NCBI RefSeq assembly: GCF_028561275.1 | Contig: NZ_JAQQTF010000010.1 | Location: 124,001 to 188,000, forward strand | Direction: 5' to 3' | From: Aureisphaera galaxeae | GTDB lineage: Bacteria; Bacteroidota; Bacteroidia; Flavobacteriales; Flavobacteriaceae | DNA length: 64,000 nt | Shown here: in pieces, positions 7,052-15,483 of the stretch | How the letters are laid out: each line of letters opens with the position of its first letter | Numbering within the stretch: position 1 is the first letter of the stretch | Made by a program: the position numbers and the translations under genes | Notes under the pieces: model-generated | Databases searched by the model: none | The model's input: the letters and a program-made list of their open reading frames with translations, nothing else | Told to the model about the DNA's origin: nothing

Positions 7052-7966
7052 ATGAGAAAACTAATCATAGCAGGAGGTTCAGGTTTCTTAGGAAGCATAC
7101 TTATAAATCATTTTAAAAATAAGGTCCATAGCATCATTGTGCTTTCAAGAACAAAAACCAAAACAACCGGAAATATAACCTACGTAAAGTGGGACGGCCA
7201 AACCCTTGGAGACTGGGTGAAGCATTTAGAACATGCCGATGTGCTCATTAACCTCACCGGAAAGTCCGTAGACTGCAGATACCACGAAAAGAACAAGGAA
7301 CGAATCCTGTTTTCTAGGGTAGACTCAACCAGGGTGCTTGGTCAAGGAATAGAACTATCTGAAAATCCTCCCAAAATTTGGATTAATTCCTCTACCGCTA
7401 CCATCTATGAAGACTCACGAGACAAAGAAATGGATGAAGAGAACGGTATCATCGGCACAGGCTTTTCAGTAAACGTTGCTACCTCCTGGGAAAAAGAGTT
7501 CTTCCAATTCCAAAATCCCCAGCTGAGACAAATAGCTTTAAGAACATCCATAGTATTTGGGCGAAAGGGCGGTGCTTTTGTTCCCTTAAAAAACTTATCG
7601 AAAGTAGGATTTGGAGGCAAACAAGGAGACGGGCAACAGAAGGTAAGTTGGATTCATGAAGAAGATTTCGCAAGAAGTGTAGAATACATCATCCGAAACG
7701 AAGACATTAAAGGAGTGATTAACATCGTTTCTCCCAGCCCTACCACAAATATGGACCTCATGAAAATGATACGAAAGGGATTAAAAATGCCTTTCGGAAT
7801 TCCCATGAGCAAATTACTCCTAGAAATGGGTGCTAGGGTCATAAAAACAGAAACCGAACTCATTTTGAAAAGTAGAAACGTCATACCAAAAAGATTGATG
7901 GAACACGGTTTCACCTTCAAATATCCTTCATTGGAGAAAACCATTCTTCATCTTTTAAAATCATAG
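7052..7966 (+). CDS. TIGR01777-family NAD(P)-dependent epimerase/oxidoreductase
   Basis: 304 aa. Rossmann opening MRKLIIAGGSGFLGS, then GDWVKHLEHADVLINLTGKSVDCRY, the hallmark of the TIGR01777 (YfcH-like) subgroup of extended SDR proteins. The SSTATIY segment and the C-terminal region (PKRLMEHGFTFKYPSLEKT) fit the DUF1731-type tail. The substrate is unknown for the family. A longer frame from 6959 overlaps the previous gene and adds unrelated residues, so the ATG at 7052 is preferred. Confidence 0.88.
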   Translation: MRKLIIAGGSGFLGSILINHFKNKVHSIIVLSRTKTKTTGNITYVKWDGQTLGDWVKHLEHADVLINLTGKSVDCRYHEKNKERILFSRVDSTRVLGQGIELSENPPKIWINSSTATIYEDSRDKEMDEENGIIGTGFSVNVATSWEKEFFQFQNPQLRQIALRTSIVFGRKGGAFVPLKNLSKVGFGGKQGDGQQKVSWIHEEDFARSVEYIIRNEDIKGVINIVSPSPTTNMDLMKMIRKGLKMPFGIPMSKLLLEMGARVIKTETELILKSRNVIPKRLMEHGFTFKYPSLEKTILHLLKS

Positions 7967-7970
7967 CATT

Positions 7971-8855
7971 ATGAAAACAACCACCCTTCCCTTTCAGAAA
8001 AAACAAAAGATCAATACCGCTTCACAGCGTGACATCATTCATTTCTATGACGAAGCTACCGAGGACTACGAGTTCTGGAGCAAAGACCTCAACATGCACT
8101 TCGGGTATTTCATTTGGGGTAAAACCAACCCTTTTAAGCGGGATAGCATGCTCAACGAAATGAACGATCAGATATACAAACGTCTAATGCTAGATGGAGA
8201 TCATAGGATCGTGGCCGATCTGGGGTGTGGTATGGGAGGGACCATGCGTCATTTTCTAAAAAAGGATCGGCTACTTTCCATGATCGGAGTGACCCTCTCC
8301 CCTTTTCAGGTAAAAGAAGGCAACCAATTGCTGAAACAAGAAAACGGCATCATCTTGGAAGAGGATTATAGCCAAACTTCCATTCCAACGGACAGTATGG
8401 ATGGAGTAGTAGGGATTGAAAGCCTTTGTCATTCGGGACACAATCTGGAATGCCTTCGGGAAGGCTACCGTATCCTAAAAAAAGGCAGCAAGATGGTCAT
8501 TGGAGATGCTTTCCTGAAAAAGCCACCCTCACAACTCTGCTTAGGAAGCCGTTACAGCTACAACGGACTTTGCAAAGGTTGGAGCCTGAGTGGCCTAGGA
8601 GTTATTCACGAAGTGGAGGATCGCCTCAAACAGATTGGGTTTAGCTATGTAAAAGTCGAAGAAGTTTCTTTCCGTGTAGCTCCTTCGGTATTACACGTAC
8701 CCTTTGCTATCGTAGGATTCCTAATGAAGAACCTTTGGAAGGGCAAACCCATAAAACCGCAAAGCTGGAACAACTTAAAGGCTTCGTTCTACTCTTTGGT
8801 TTCAGGATTACACATGAAAGACTTTGGATACTACATCATAACTGCTACCAAATAA
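7971..8855 (+). CDS. Class I SAM-dependent methyltransferase (sterol/tocopherol type)
   Basis: 294 aa. Motif I is VADLGCGMGGTMRHF (about residues 80-94), followed by IGVTLSPFQV and a GIESLCHSG segment. This SMT/ERG6-like arrangement is common in methyltransferases acting on lipids or isoprenoid rings. The N-terminal DIIHFYDEATEDYEFWS segment also fits that group. The stop codon overlaps the next start (TAATG), and the preceding gene ends 4 nt upstream. The substrate cannot be read from sequence. Confidence 0.85.
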   Translation: MKTTTLPFQKKQKINTASQRDIIHFYDEATEDYEFWSKDLNMHFGYFIWGKTNPFKRDSMLNEMNDQIYKRLMLDGDHRIVADLGCGMGGTMRHFLKKDRLLSMIGVTLSPFQVKEGNQLLKQENGIILEEDYSQTSIPTDSMDGVVGIESLCHSGHNLECLREGYRILKKGSKMVIGDAFLKKPPSQLCLGSRYSYNGLCKGWSLSGLGVIHEVEDRLKQIGFSYVKVEEVSFRVAPSVLHVPFAIVGFLMKNLWKGKPIKPQSWNNLKASFYSLVSGLHMKDFGYYIITATK

Positions 8856-9349
8856 TGACAACCATAACATTACATACCAAAATAAGGGCACCGATTGATA
8901 CGGTATTCGATCTCTCAAGGAGTATCGATCTCCACGTAAAATCGGTGCCCAAAACGAAGGAAAGAGCAATTTCGGGAAAAACCAAAGGCCTTCTTGGGCC
9001 CGATGAAACGGTAACCTGGCAAGGAAAACATTTTGGACTTTCCCTTAAGCATACCAGCAAAATGGTTTCTTTCGAAAAGCCTTTTCAGTTTACAGATCTC
9101 ATGGTAAAAGGGCACTTTACTTATTTTGTACACCAACATCTTTTCAAAAAGACGGACGAAGGTATTCTCATGACAGATATTTTAAAGTATCGCGTCCCTT
9201 TTGGTTGGATTGGAAGGTGGTTCGACAGGTTATTTCTGAAAAAACACATGCTTCAGTTCTTAACCCAAAGGAATCGTACCATCAAAAGAGAAGCAGAGCG
9301 GAGTTCTCTTTCCGAAGAAATTCAATATTTGGAATCCATCACGTATTAG
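8855..9349 (+). CDS. SRPBCC (START-like) domain protein
   Basis: 164 aa. The opening ITLHTKIRAPIDTVFDLSRSIDLH and the later beta-rich region (FTDLMVKGHFTYFVHQHLF) fit the polyketide-cyclase/SRPBCC fold with a hydrophobic ligand pocket. Such proteins often accompany TIGR01777 epimerases. The ATG at 8855 overlaps the methyltransferase stop; the earlier in-frame start at 8735 would lie inside that gene. It is the last gene of the operon. Confidence 0.85.
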   Translation: MTTITLHTKIRAPIDTVFDLSRSIDLHVKSVPKTKERAISGKTKGLLGPDETVTWQGKHFGLSLKHTSKMVSFEKPFQFTDLMVKGHFTYFVHQHLFKKTDEGILMTDILKYRVPFGWIGRWFDRLFLKKHMLQFLTQRNRTIKREAERSSLSEEIQYLESITY

Positions 9350-9422
9350 CAAGCTTTTAAGGGACATCGTTAATGATTTCCCAAACTTTGTTATTTTTGA
9401 AAAAAACTACGACAAAGCCTCC

Positions 9423-9974
9423 ATGCCAATCAACGAGATAAATCCAAGTCAATGGATAGACAAGTATTCCGATTACTTGTACAACTATACCATTGTTCGC
9501 GTAAATGATCATGAGATCGCACAAGATCTGATTTCGGAAACTTTTTTGGCAGGATTAAAATCGAAAGACAACTTCAAGGGTGAGTCTACGGAACGCACTT
9601 GGCTCATTTCGATCCTGAAAAGAAAGATTATCGATTATTATCGAAAGATCAACTCGAGCAAAGGGAAGGCAGAAGTCCGAATAAATTACCGGGAAGGCGA
9701 AGACGATGGCGACTGGCTGGAAGAGCGCGTAGGTGATCCATTCGATAAGACTGCCGAAGATACAATGGAAAACGAAGAATTGGGGCTGGCGATATTCGGT
9801 TGCATAGATAAATTGCCGGAAAAGCAGGCTTCGATCTTTAGAATGAAAACAGTAGATGGGTTCGATACCGAAACAATCTGTAATGAATTCGACATCACGC
9901 CGTCTAACCTATGGGTAATTATCCATCGAGCCCGTAAAGCGATGGCCGATTGCCTAGAAGAAAATTGGTTTTAA
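9423..9974 (+). CDS. RNA polymerase sigma-70 family (ECF-type) sigma factor
   Basis: 183 aa. Region 2 is visible at about residues 15-80 (DYLYNYTIVRVNDHEIAQDLISETFLAG, then TWLISILKRKIIDYYRK) and region 4 at 125-178 (IDKLPEKQASIFRMKTVDGFDTETICNEF, then a helix-turn-helix). The acidic linker EGEDDGDWLEERVG lies between them. A TATTTTTG box is present at 9392-9399. The next gene, 6 nt downstream, is a small ZAS-type protein likely to be its anti-sigma factor. Confidence 0.92.
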   Translation: MPINEINPSQWIDKYSDYLYNYTIVRVNDHEIAQDLISETFLAGLKSKDNFKGESTERTWLISILKRKIIDYYRKINSSKGKAEVRINYREGEDDGDWLEERVGDPFDKTAEDTMENEELGLAIFGCIDKLPEKQASIFRMKTVDGFDTETICNEFDITPSNLWVIIHRARKAMADCLEENWF

Positions 9975-9980
9975 GAAGTT

Positions 9981-10214
9981 ATGAAGATAAAATTAGAATG
10001 CCACGAGGCGAATCACATTTGTGATAAAAATCAGTATAAGGAAGCTACTTTTTGGGAGAAAGTAAAGCTGAACATTCACCTTATTTACTGTAGGGCATGT
10101 AGAAAATATACAGCCCGAAATACGAAATTGACTAAAGCTTACAGAAACCCCAAAGTACAAACAGCCGATAAAAACGCCTTAAAGGAACGACTGCAGCAGG
10201 AGCTATCCAAGTAG
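9981..10214 (+). CDS. Small ZAS-motif protein, probable soluble anti-sigma factor
   Basis: 77 aa. It contains HLIYCRAC, an exact H-x3-C-x2-C zinc-associated anti-sigma (ZAS) motif at about residues 35-42, preceded by HEANHICD. No membrane segment is present, so it would act in the cytoplasm. The position 6 nt after a sigma factor gene supports pairing. Its 3' end overlaps the convergent UbiA-like gene by 12 bp. Confidence 0.72.
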   Translation: MKIKLECHEANHICDKNQYKEATFWEKVKLNIHLIYCRACRKYTARNTKLTKAYRNPKVQTADKNALKERLQQELSK

Positions 10215-11027
10215 TCGCTCTAGGGTATAATCCAATATAACCCAAACAATCGGGATACTTTCTACCAGAAATGATGCAAAGTATTTCGATTGTTTTTTTT
10301 GTGAAATCCCAAGCAACAGTGCGCTTAGGAAAGCAACAAAAAATAATCCCAACAAGCGAGAAGTGGTAATTTCATGTTTAAACACTTCGGCTACCAGCAC
10401 CAAAGCAAGGAACAACATACCCAGTAATTTGGTGTTTCTCACCCCTAATTTTTGAGGCAAGGTTCCCAAAGAAGGCGCATCGTATTCAATATCCCGTATT
10501 TCGAAAGGCAACGTCCATACGATCACTAAAAGAAATATTTGCAAGAAGGATAGCCATGCGTCCATTTCGTTCAACCAAGGGGTTTCCCAAAGCGGAAAAA
10601 GCACTGTTACGCCGGCCCAAACCCATCCTACCACGAATATCTTGATCCCATGCAGCGTTCTAAGGCTTTTTCTTCTAAGAAAGGGAACGGCGTACAGGAA
10701 TGTAAACACCCCTAACAAAAGCAAAGGAATCCATTGCTCTTTGGGCAATTGAATAAGGAAATACAATAAAACACTGGCGCACAGAAAAGAAAATACCTGT
10801 ATGGTCTTTAAGGAAGTCGCTAAGCTTCGATGGTGCAATCCAGCTATTCGGGCATATTTAATGAAATTATATCCAGAAATAGTACCAAAGAAGACGATGC
10901 TAACAAGTACGGTTGAATAGGGTATTTCATACTCACGGAGCGTTAGGAAAAACAGCGAAGTGACCGCCAACGCCACATGAATACTAGCATTTATGTAAAA
11001 GTCGAACAAAAGCCGTAACCCACGCAT
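10203..11027 (-). CDS. UbiA-like polytopic membrane protein
   Basis: 274 aa with about eight hydrophobic segments. The segment EIRDIEYDAPSLGTLPQKLG (about residues 177-196) matches the second Asp-rich motif of UbiA prenyltransferases. The first motif (NDxxDxxxD) is not seen; the corresponding place reads GYNFIKYARI. It may therefore be a divergent or non-catalytic member. It converges on the ZAS gene with a 12-bp overlap. Confidence 0.7.
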   Translation of the reverse strand: MRGLRLLFDFYINASIHVALAVTSLFFLTLREYEIPYSTVLVSIVFFGTISGYNFIKYARIAGLHHRSLATSLKTIQVFSFLCASVLLYFLIQLPKEQWIPLLLLGVFTFLYAVPFLRRKSLRTLHGIKIFVVGWVWAGVTVLFPLWETPWLNEMDAWLSFLQIFLLVIVWTLPFEIRDIEYDAPSLGTLPQKLGVRNTKLLGMLFLALVLVAEVFKHEITTSRLLGLFFVAFLSALLLGISQKKQSKYFASFLVESIPIVWVILDYTLERLLG

Positions 11028-11124
11028 CGAACAAAAATACCCAAAGTGTTAGTAACTCCCCCTTTTGGTTGAAAAATTCTTAGTCAAGTCGCGTTAAAAG
11101 GAGAAATCTTTAAGGTTTATGTCG

Positions 11125-11132
11125 TAATTTTG
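11125..11132 (+). promoter_or_regulatory. -7 box of gcvP
   Basis: TAATTTTG fits the TAnnTTTG consensus 22 nt before the gcvP ATG. No TTG is seen at the usual -33 distance. I looked for a glycine riboswitch in 11028-11154 and saw none. Confidence 0.45.
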
Positions 11133-11154
11133 CGAAAATTTAATCAAAATATTA

Positions 11155-14004
11155 ATGAACACTTCTTCTTTTGCCCTTAGACACATAGGCCCTCGGCCAA
11201 GTGATCTCCCCCAAATGCTTCAAACGATTGGGGTTGAAAGTATGGAACAACTCATTTTTGAAACCATCCCAGATGACATCCGATTGAAAAAGGATATAGA
11301 ACTGGATCCTGCCTTTAGCGAACAGGAATATCTAGAACACATCAGTGAGTTGGCCTCTAAGAACAAAGTGTTCAAAAGTTATATAGGTCTTGGGTACCAC
11401 GCAGCGAATATTCCTGCTGTGATTCAACGCAATATTCTAGAAAATCCAGGTTGGTATACGGCCTATACGCCTTATCAGGCAGAAATTGCCCAAGGTAGAT
11501 TGGAAGCCTTGTTGAATTTCCAAACCGTGGTGACCGATCTTACGGGCATGGAGATTGCCAATGCCTCCCTTTTGGACGAGGCGACCGCAGCGGCAGAAGC
11601 CATGAGCTTATTGTTTGCCGTTCGAGAAAGAGCCCAAAAGAAGGAAAATGTGGTAAAGTTCTTCGTTTCTGAAGAAGTCCTTCCCCAAACCCTTTCCTTG
11701 CTGGAAACACGTTCCAATCCACTAGGAATTGAATTGGTGGTAGGAAATCATGAAAGTTTCGATTTCTCAAAAGAATTCTTCGGTGCCATATTACAATATC
11801 CCGGCAAAAGCGGAAAAATATATGACTATGCCTCTTTCATTGCAAAAGCGAAAGAAGCTGATATAAAAGTGGCTGTGGCCGCAGACATTCTTAGTTTGGT
11901 AAAACTGGAAGCTCCTGGGCACTTAGGTGCCGATGTAGTCGTGGGAACCACACAACGTTTTGGGATTCCTTTAGGCTACGGTGGCCCTCACGCTGCGTAC
12001 TTTGCAACCAAGGAAGCTTATAAAAGAAATATTCCTGGACGTATTATTGGAGTAACCCGTGATACCGATGGAAACCGTGCCCTTCGTATGGCGTTGCAAA
12101 CGAGAGAGCAGCACATTAAAAGGGACAAGGCTACTTCCAATATTTGTACAGCCCAAGTACTTCTTGCCGTGATGGCAGGAATGTACTGCGTATATCATGG
12201 ACCGGAAGGCCTTAAGGATATTGCGAACAAGGTACATCACAAAGCAACTGCACTTACGGATACTTTGGAAAAACTTGGATTGTTCCAAGCCAACGATTCC
12301 TTCTTCGATACGATTGCAATAAAGACGAATGCAGATACAGTTCGACCTATTGCCGAAGCTCATGGAATCAATTTCTACTATCCAGATAACGACACGGTTT
12401 CTATTGCATTGAACGAAGCAACGACCCTAAAAGATCTTAATGCCATTGTGAGGGTATTTGCCGAAGCCACAGGGAAAGAAGCCACGGTTCTTTCTGAAAT
12501 TGGCCAAGACAGTGCCATTCCAGAAAGTGTAGCGAGAACTTCCGAGTTCATGACCAATGAGGTGTTTAACAGCTATCACAGCGAAACCGAATTGATGCGT
12601 TATATCAAGAAATTGGAACGTCGCGATTTGGCGCTGAACCACTCTATGATCTCCTTAGGATCCTGTACCATGAAATTGAATGCCGCTGCCGAGATGCTAC
12701 CGTTGAGCGATGCCCGTTGGGGAAGTATTCACCCTTTTGTTCCCGTAGAGCAAGCGGAAGGATACCAGATTATGCTGAAGAAATTGGAAGATCAACTTAC
12801 CGAAATCACAGGGTTTGCAGGTACTTCCTTGCAACCCAATTCTGGGGCCCAAGGTGAATATGCTGGCCTTATGGTAATCCGTGCTTATCACGAATCCCGA
12901 GGAGATAATCACAGAAATATCTGTCTTATTCCATCCTCCGCTCATGGAACCAACCCAGCGAGTGCAGTGATGGCAGGAATGAAGGTTGTGGTAACCAAAG
13001 CCACCGAGGAAGGAAACATCGACGTTGATGATCTTCGCGCCAAAGCTGAAGAGCACAAAGAAAACCTTGCTGCACTAATGGTGACCTATCCCTCTACACA
13101 TGGTGTTTACGAAAGTGCCATTAGAGAAGTTACCAGCATTATTCATGAGAATGGAGGACAGGTATATATGGATGGAGCAAATATGAACGCTCAAGTCGCA
13201 TTAACACATCCTGGAGCGATTGGCGCAGATGTTTGTCACCTTAACTTACACAAGACCTTTGCCATTCCACATGGCGGCGGTGGACCTGGAGTAGGCCCCA
13301 TCTGTGTGGCAGAACAATTGGTTCCGTTCTTGCCAACCAACCCCGTAATTGAAACAGGCGGGGATCATGCCATTAGTGCTATTTCTGCTGCTCCTTGGGG
13401 AAGTGCCTTGGCCTGTCTCATTAGTTATGCCTACATCAGTATGTTGGGCGAAAGTGGATTGAAAAAGTCGACCCAATATGCTATTCTTAATGCCAATTAC
13501 ATAAAAGAACGTTTAGACGGTCACTACAGTACTTTGTATACCGGTGAGAGAGGACGCGCGGCACACGAAATGATTATCGATTGCCGTCCTTTTAAAGAAC
13601 ACGGAATCGAGGTGACCGATATCGCTAAGCGCCTCATGGATTATGGATTCCACGCACCAACGGTTTCCTTTCCTGTAGCGGGAACCATTATGGTAGAACC
13701 TACCGAAAGTGAAAGCAAGGAAGAATTGGACCGTTTCTGTGATGCCATGATTTCTATCCGACAGGAGATCGAAGCCGCCAGCAAAGAAGACCCAAACAAC
13801 GTATTGAAAAATGCACCCCATACTCAGGGAATGTTGACTAGCGATACTTGGGAATTACCTTATTCAAGAAAAGAAGCTGCTTTCCCATTGGATTATGTGG
13901 CCGAAAATAAGTTCTGGCCCACGGTTCGTCGTGTAGACGACGCCTATGGAGATAGAAACCTTATCTGCACCTGTGCTCCCATAGAAGCGTATATGGAAGC
14001 CTAA
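11155..14004 (+). CDS. gcvP: Glycine dehydrogenase (aminomethyl-transferring), P protein
   Basis: 949 aa, the full-length fused P protein of the glycine cleavage system. It decarboxylates glycine with PLP and passes aminomethyl to the lipoyl H protein. The opening FALRHIGPRPSDLPQML and the PLP-lysine motif HLNLHKTFAIPHGGGGPGVG (Lys at about residue 700) are diagnostic. The glycine-rich QPNSGAQGEYAGL is also present. The other Gcv genes are not in the window. A terminator follows at 14032-14068. Confidence 0.98.
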   Translation: MNTSSFALRHIGPRPSDLPQMLQTIGVESMEQLIFETIPDDIRLKKDIELDPAFSEQEYLEHISELASKNKVFKSYIGLGYHAANIPAVIQRNILENPGWYTAYTPYQAEIAQGRLEALLNFQTVVTDLTGMEIANASLLDEATAAAEAMSLLFAVRERAQKKENVVKFFVSEEVLPQTLSLLETRSNPLGIELVVGNHESFDFSKEFFGAILQYPGKSGKIYDYASFIAKAKEADIKVAVAADILSLVKLEAPGHLGADVVVGTTQRFGIPLGYGGPHAAYFATKEAYKRNIPGRIIGVTRDTDGNRALRMALQTREQHIKRDKATSNICTAQVLLAVMAGMYCVYHGPEGLKDIANKVHHKATALTDTLEKLGLFQANDSFFDTIAIKTNADTVRPIAEAHGINFYYPDNDTVSIALNEATTLKDLNAIVRVFAEATGKEATVLSEIGQDSAIPESVARTSEFMTNEVFNSYHSETELMRYIKKLERRDLALNHSMISLGSCTMKLNAAAEMLPLSDARWGSIHPFVPVEQAEGYQIMLKKLEDQLTEITGFAGTSLQPNSGAQGEYAGLMVIRAYHESRGDNHRNICLIPSSAHGTNPASAVMAGMKVVVTKATEEGNIDVDDLRAKAEEHKENLAALMVTYPSTHGVYESAIREVTSIIHENGGQVYMDGANMNAQVALTHPGAIGADVCHLNLHKTFAIPHGGGGPGVGPICVAEQLVPFLPTNPVIETGGDHAISAISAAPWGSALACLISYAYISMLGESGLKKSTQYAILNANYIKERLDGHYSTLYTGERGRAAHEMIIDCRPFKEHGIEVTDIAKRLMDYGFHAPTVSFPVAGTIMVEPTESESKEELDRFCDAMISIRQEIEAASKEDPNNVLKNAPHTQGMLTSDTWELPYSRKEAAFPLDYVAENKFWPTVRRVDDAYGDRNLICTCAPIEAYMEA

Positions 14005-14031
14005 AAGAGTCAAAAAATTAAAGAAAACCAT

Positions 14032-14068
14032 AGCACTTTCAAGAATTTGGAGGTGCTTTCTTTTTTTT
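14032..14068 (+). terminator. Terminator of gcvP
   Basis: A 9-bp stem (AGCACTTTC with GGAGGTGCT, including G-U pairs) is followed by a C and eight T. Confidence 0.75.
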
Positions 14069-14129
14069 ACCCCAACTTTTTTGAAAAAACTAAGTATAAT
14101 TGCGGTTGATTTTTTGAGGAACACTTTTT

Positions 14130-15482
14130 ATGCGACTTTTTTTCGCCCTTACCTTATTCTTGGTGCCGCTATGTCATAGCAATGCACAATCTGAAACCCT
14201 TTCACCCAAATTAAAAGACTCCATTTTCAATTATTTGGATCAAAGTATAGGTTCCAAAATTGCCAGTTATCAGGGTGAAAACAAACGTAAGGTATCCGAG
14301 TTCTGGGAAGAAAGAAAAGAAAAGATAAAGGATGATATAGAAAACAATGCCTTCATCTTTGACGATGCCTTGAACTCGGAATTAAATAAAATCATCTCCC
14401 AAGTGTATGCCGCCAATCCGGAGGTCGATCCATCAGCGTTCTACTTTTTTGTGAACCGCTCTCCGGTTCCCAATGCGGCTTCCTATGGTAATGGTAGCTT
14501 TAGCCTTAATACTGGACTTTTTTCCTTGGCAGAAAACGATGATGAACTTGCTTTTATCATTTGTCATGAGATCGCACATTATCTTTTAAGTCATAGTGAT
14601 ACTGCCATCGACTCGCATATAGAAAGTTACGAATCTAAAGAGACGCGAAAGAAGGTGAATAAAATCTCCAATCGCGACGTAGGGAAGTTTTCCAAGGCCA
14701 TGGAACTTCTCAAGGATATTAATTACAAACTTTACAAAAAATCGAGAAGTGCAGAAATAGAAGCAGATTCTTTAGGGATGGAACTTTTCAAAAAAACGGG
14801 ATACAATCCAGCATCGGCCACATCGATTTTAGCAAAACTGGATTTTGAGAAAAAAGCCATCCTCAATAAGTACGCACCTATCAAAAAACACCTACATACG
14901 AATGGATACCCTTTTAAGGATAACTGGTTAAAAAAGGAGAACAATTCCCTATTCGATTTAGAAGAATCTTCCAACGACTATTCATTCGACAAGGATTCTA
15001 CCAAAACGCATCCAGCCATTCCCAAGCGTATCGAATTATTACGTACCAAGATCGCTTCGGAAGACGAAAATTCTGGAGTGCCACAGGTCATTCACATGCT
15101 TAAAGAGATTTCCCTTGCCAAGACGATCGAAGGTGCCATTGAGAACAACCAATTAGACATTGCTTTGTTCTATCTCCTTACCACGCATGAATCGGCAGAC
15201 GACGAGAAGTCGCGGTTTTATGATCAAATGGCTCTAGTGCTGAAGAAAATGTACGAACTGAAAAAAGAGCACAGCATTGGTAAGTACGTCGCTCCCATTA
15301 GTCCTTTTTCGGAAGAGGAAGAACTCAATAAAATAAAGCAATTCATTAGCAACCTAGAACCCAAGAACATCAGAAAATTAGGATACTGGTTTTGCCAAGA
15401 AAATAAGGACTTGTTTGCTAATGCAGACATTCAAAAAGAAACACACGCATATTTCAAAAAGTTAAATCCAAACATCGACTAA
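14130..15482 (+). CDS. Secreted or periplasmic M48-type metallopeptidase
   Basis: 450 aa with an N-terminal signal peptide (cleavage probably after SNAQ, about residue 20). The zinc motif HEIAH is at residues 146-150, and the downstream EIEADSLGM supplies the third ligand, as in M48/Oma1-like peptidases. The long C-terminal region (about 250-450) is helical and could hold TPR-like repeats. The following secreted protein gene starts 1 nt after its stop, so both are likely made together. Confidence 0.88.
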   Translation: MRLFFALTLFLVPLCHSNAQSETLSPKLKDSIFNYLDQSIGSKIASYQGENKRKVSEFWEERKEKIKDDIENNAFIFDDALNSELNKIISQVYAANPEVDPSAFYFFVNRSPVPNAASYGNGSFSLNTGLFSLAENDDELAFIICHEIAHYLLSHSDTAIDSHIESYESKETRKKVNKISNRDVGKFSKAMELLKDINYKLYKKSRSAEIEADSLGMELFKKTGYNPASATSILAKLDFEKKAILNKYAPIKKHLHTNGYPFKDNWLKKENNSLFDLEESSNDYSFDKDSTKTHPAIPKRIELLRTKIASEDENSGVPQVIHMLKEISLAKTIEGAIENNQLDIALFYLLTTHESADDEKSRFYDQMALVLKKMYELKKEHSIGKYVAPISPFSEEEELNKIKQFISNLEPKNIRKLGYWFCQENKDLFANADIQKETHAYFKKLNPNID

Positions 15483-15483
15483 A

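Noticed and set aside
11028-11154. Glycine riboswitch before gcvP
   Set aside because: The gap is short and I see none of the conserved aptamer stems; only a -7 box is present.
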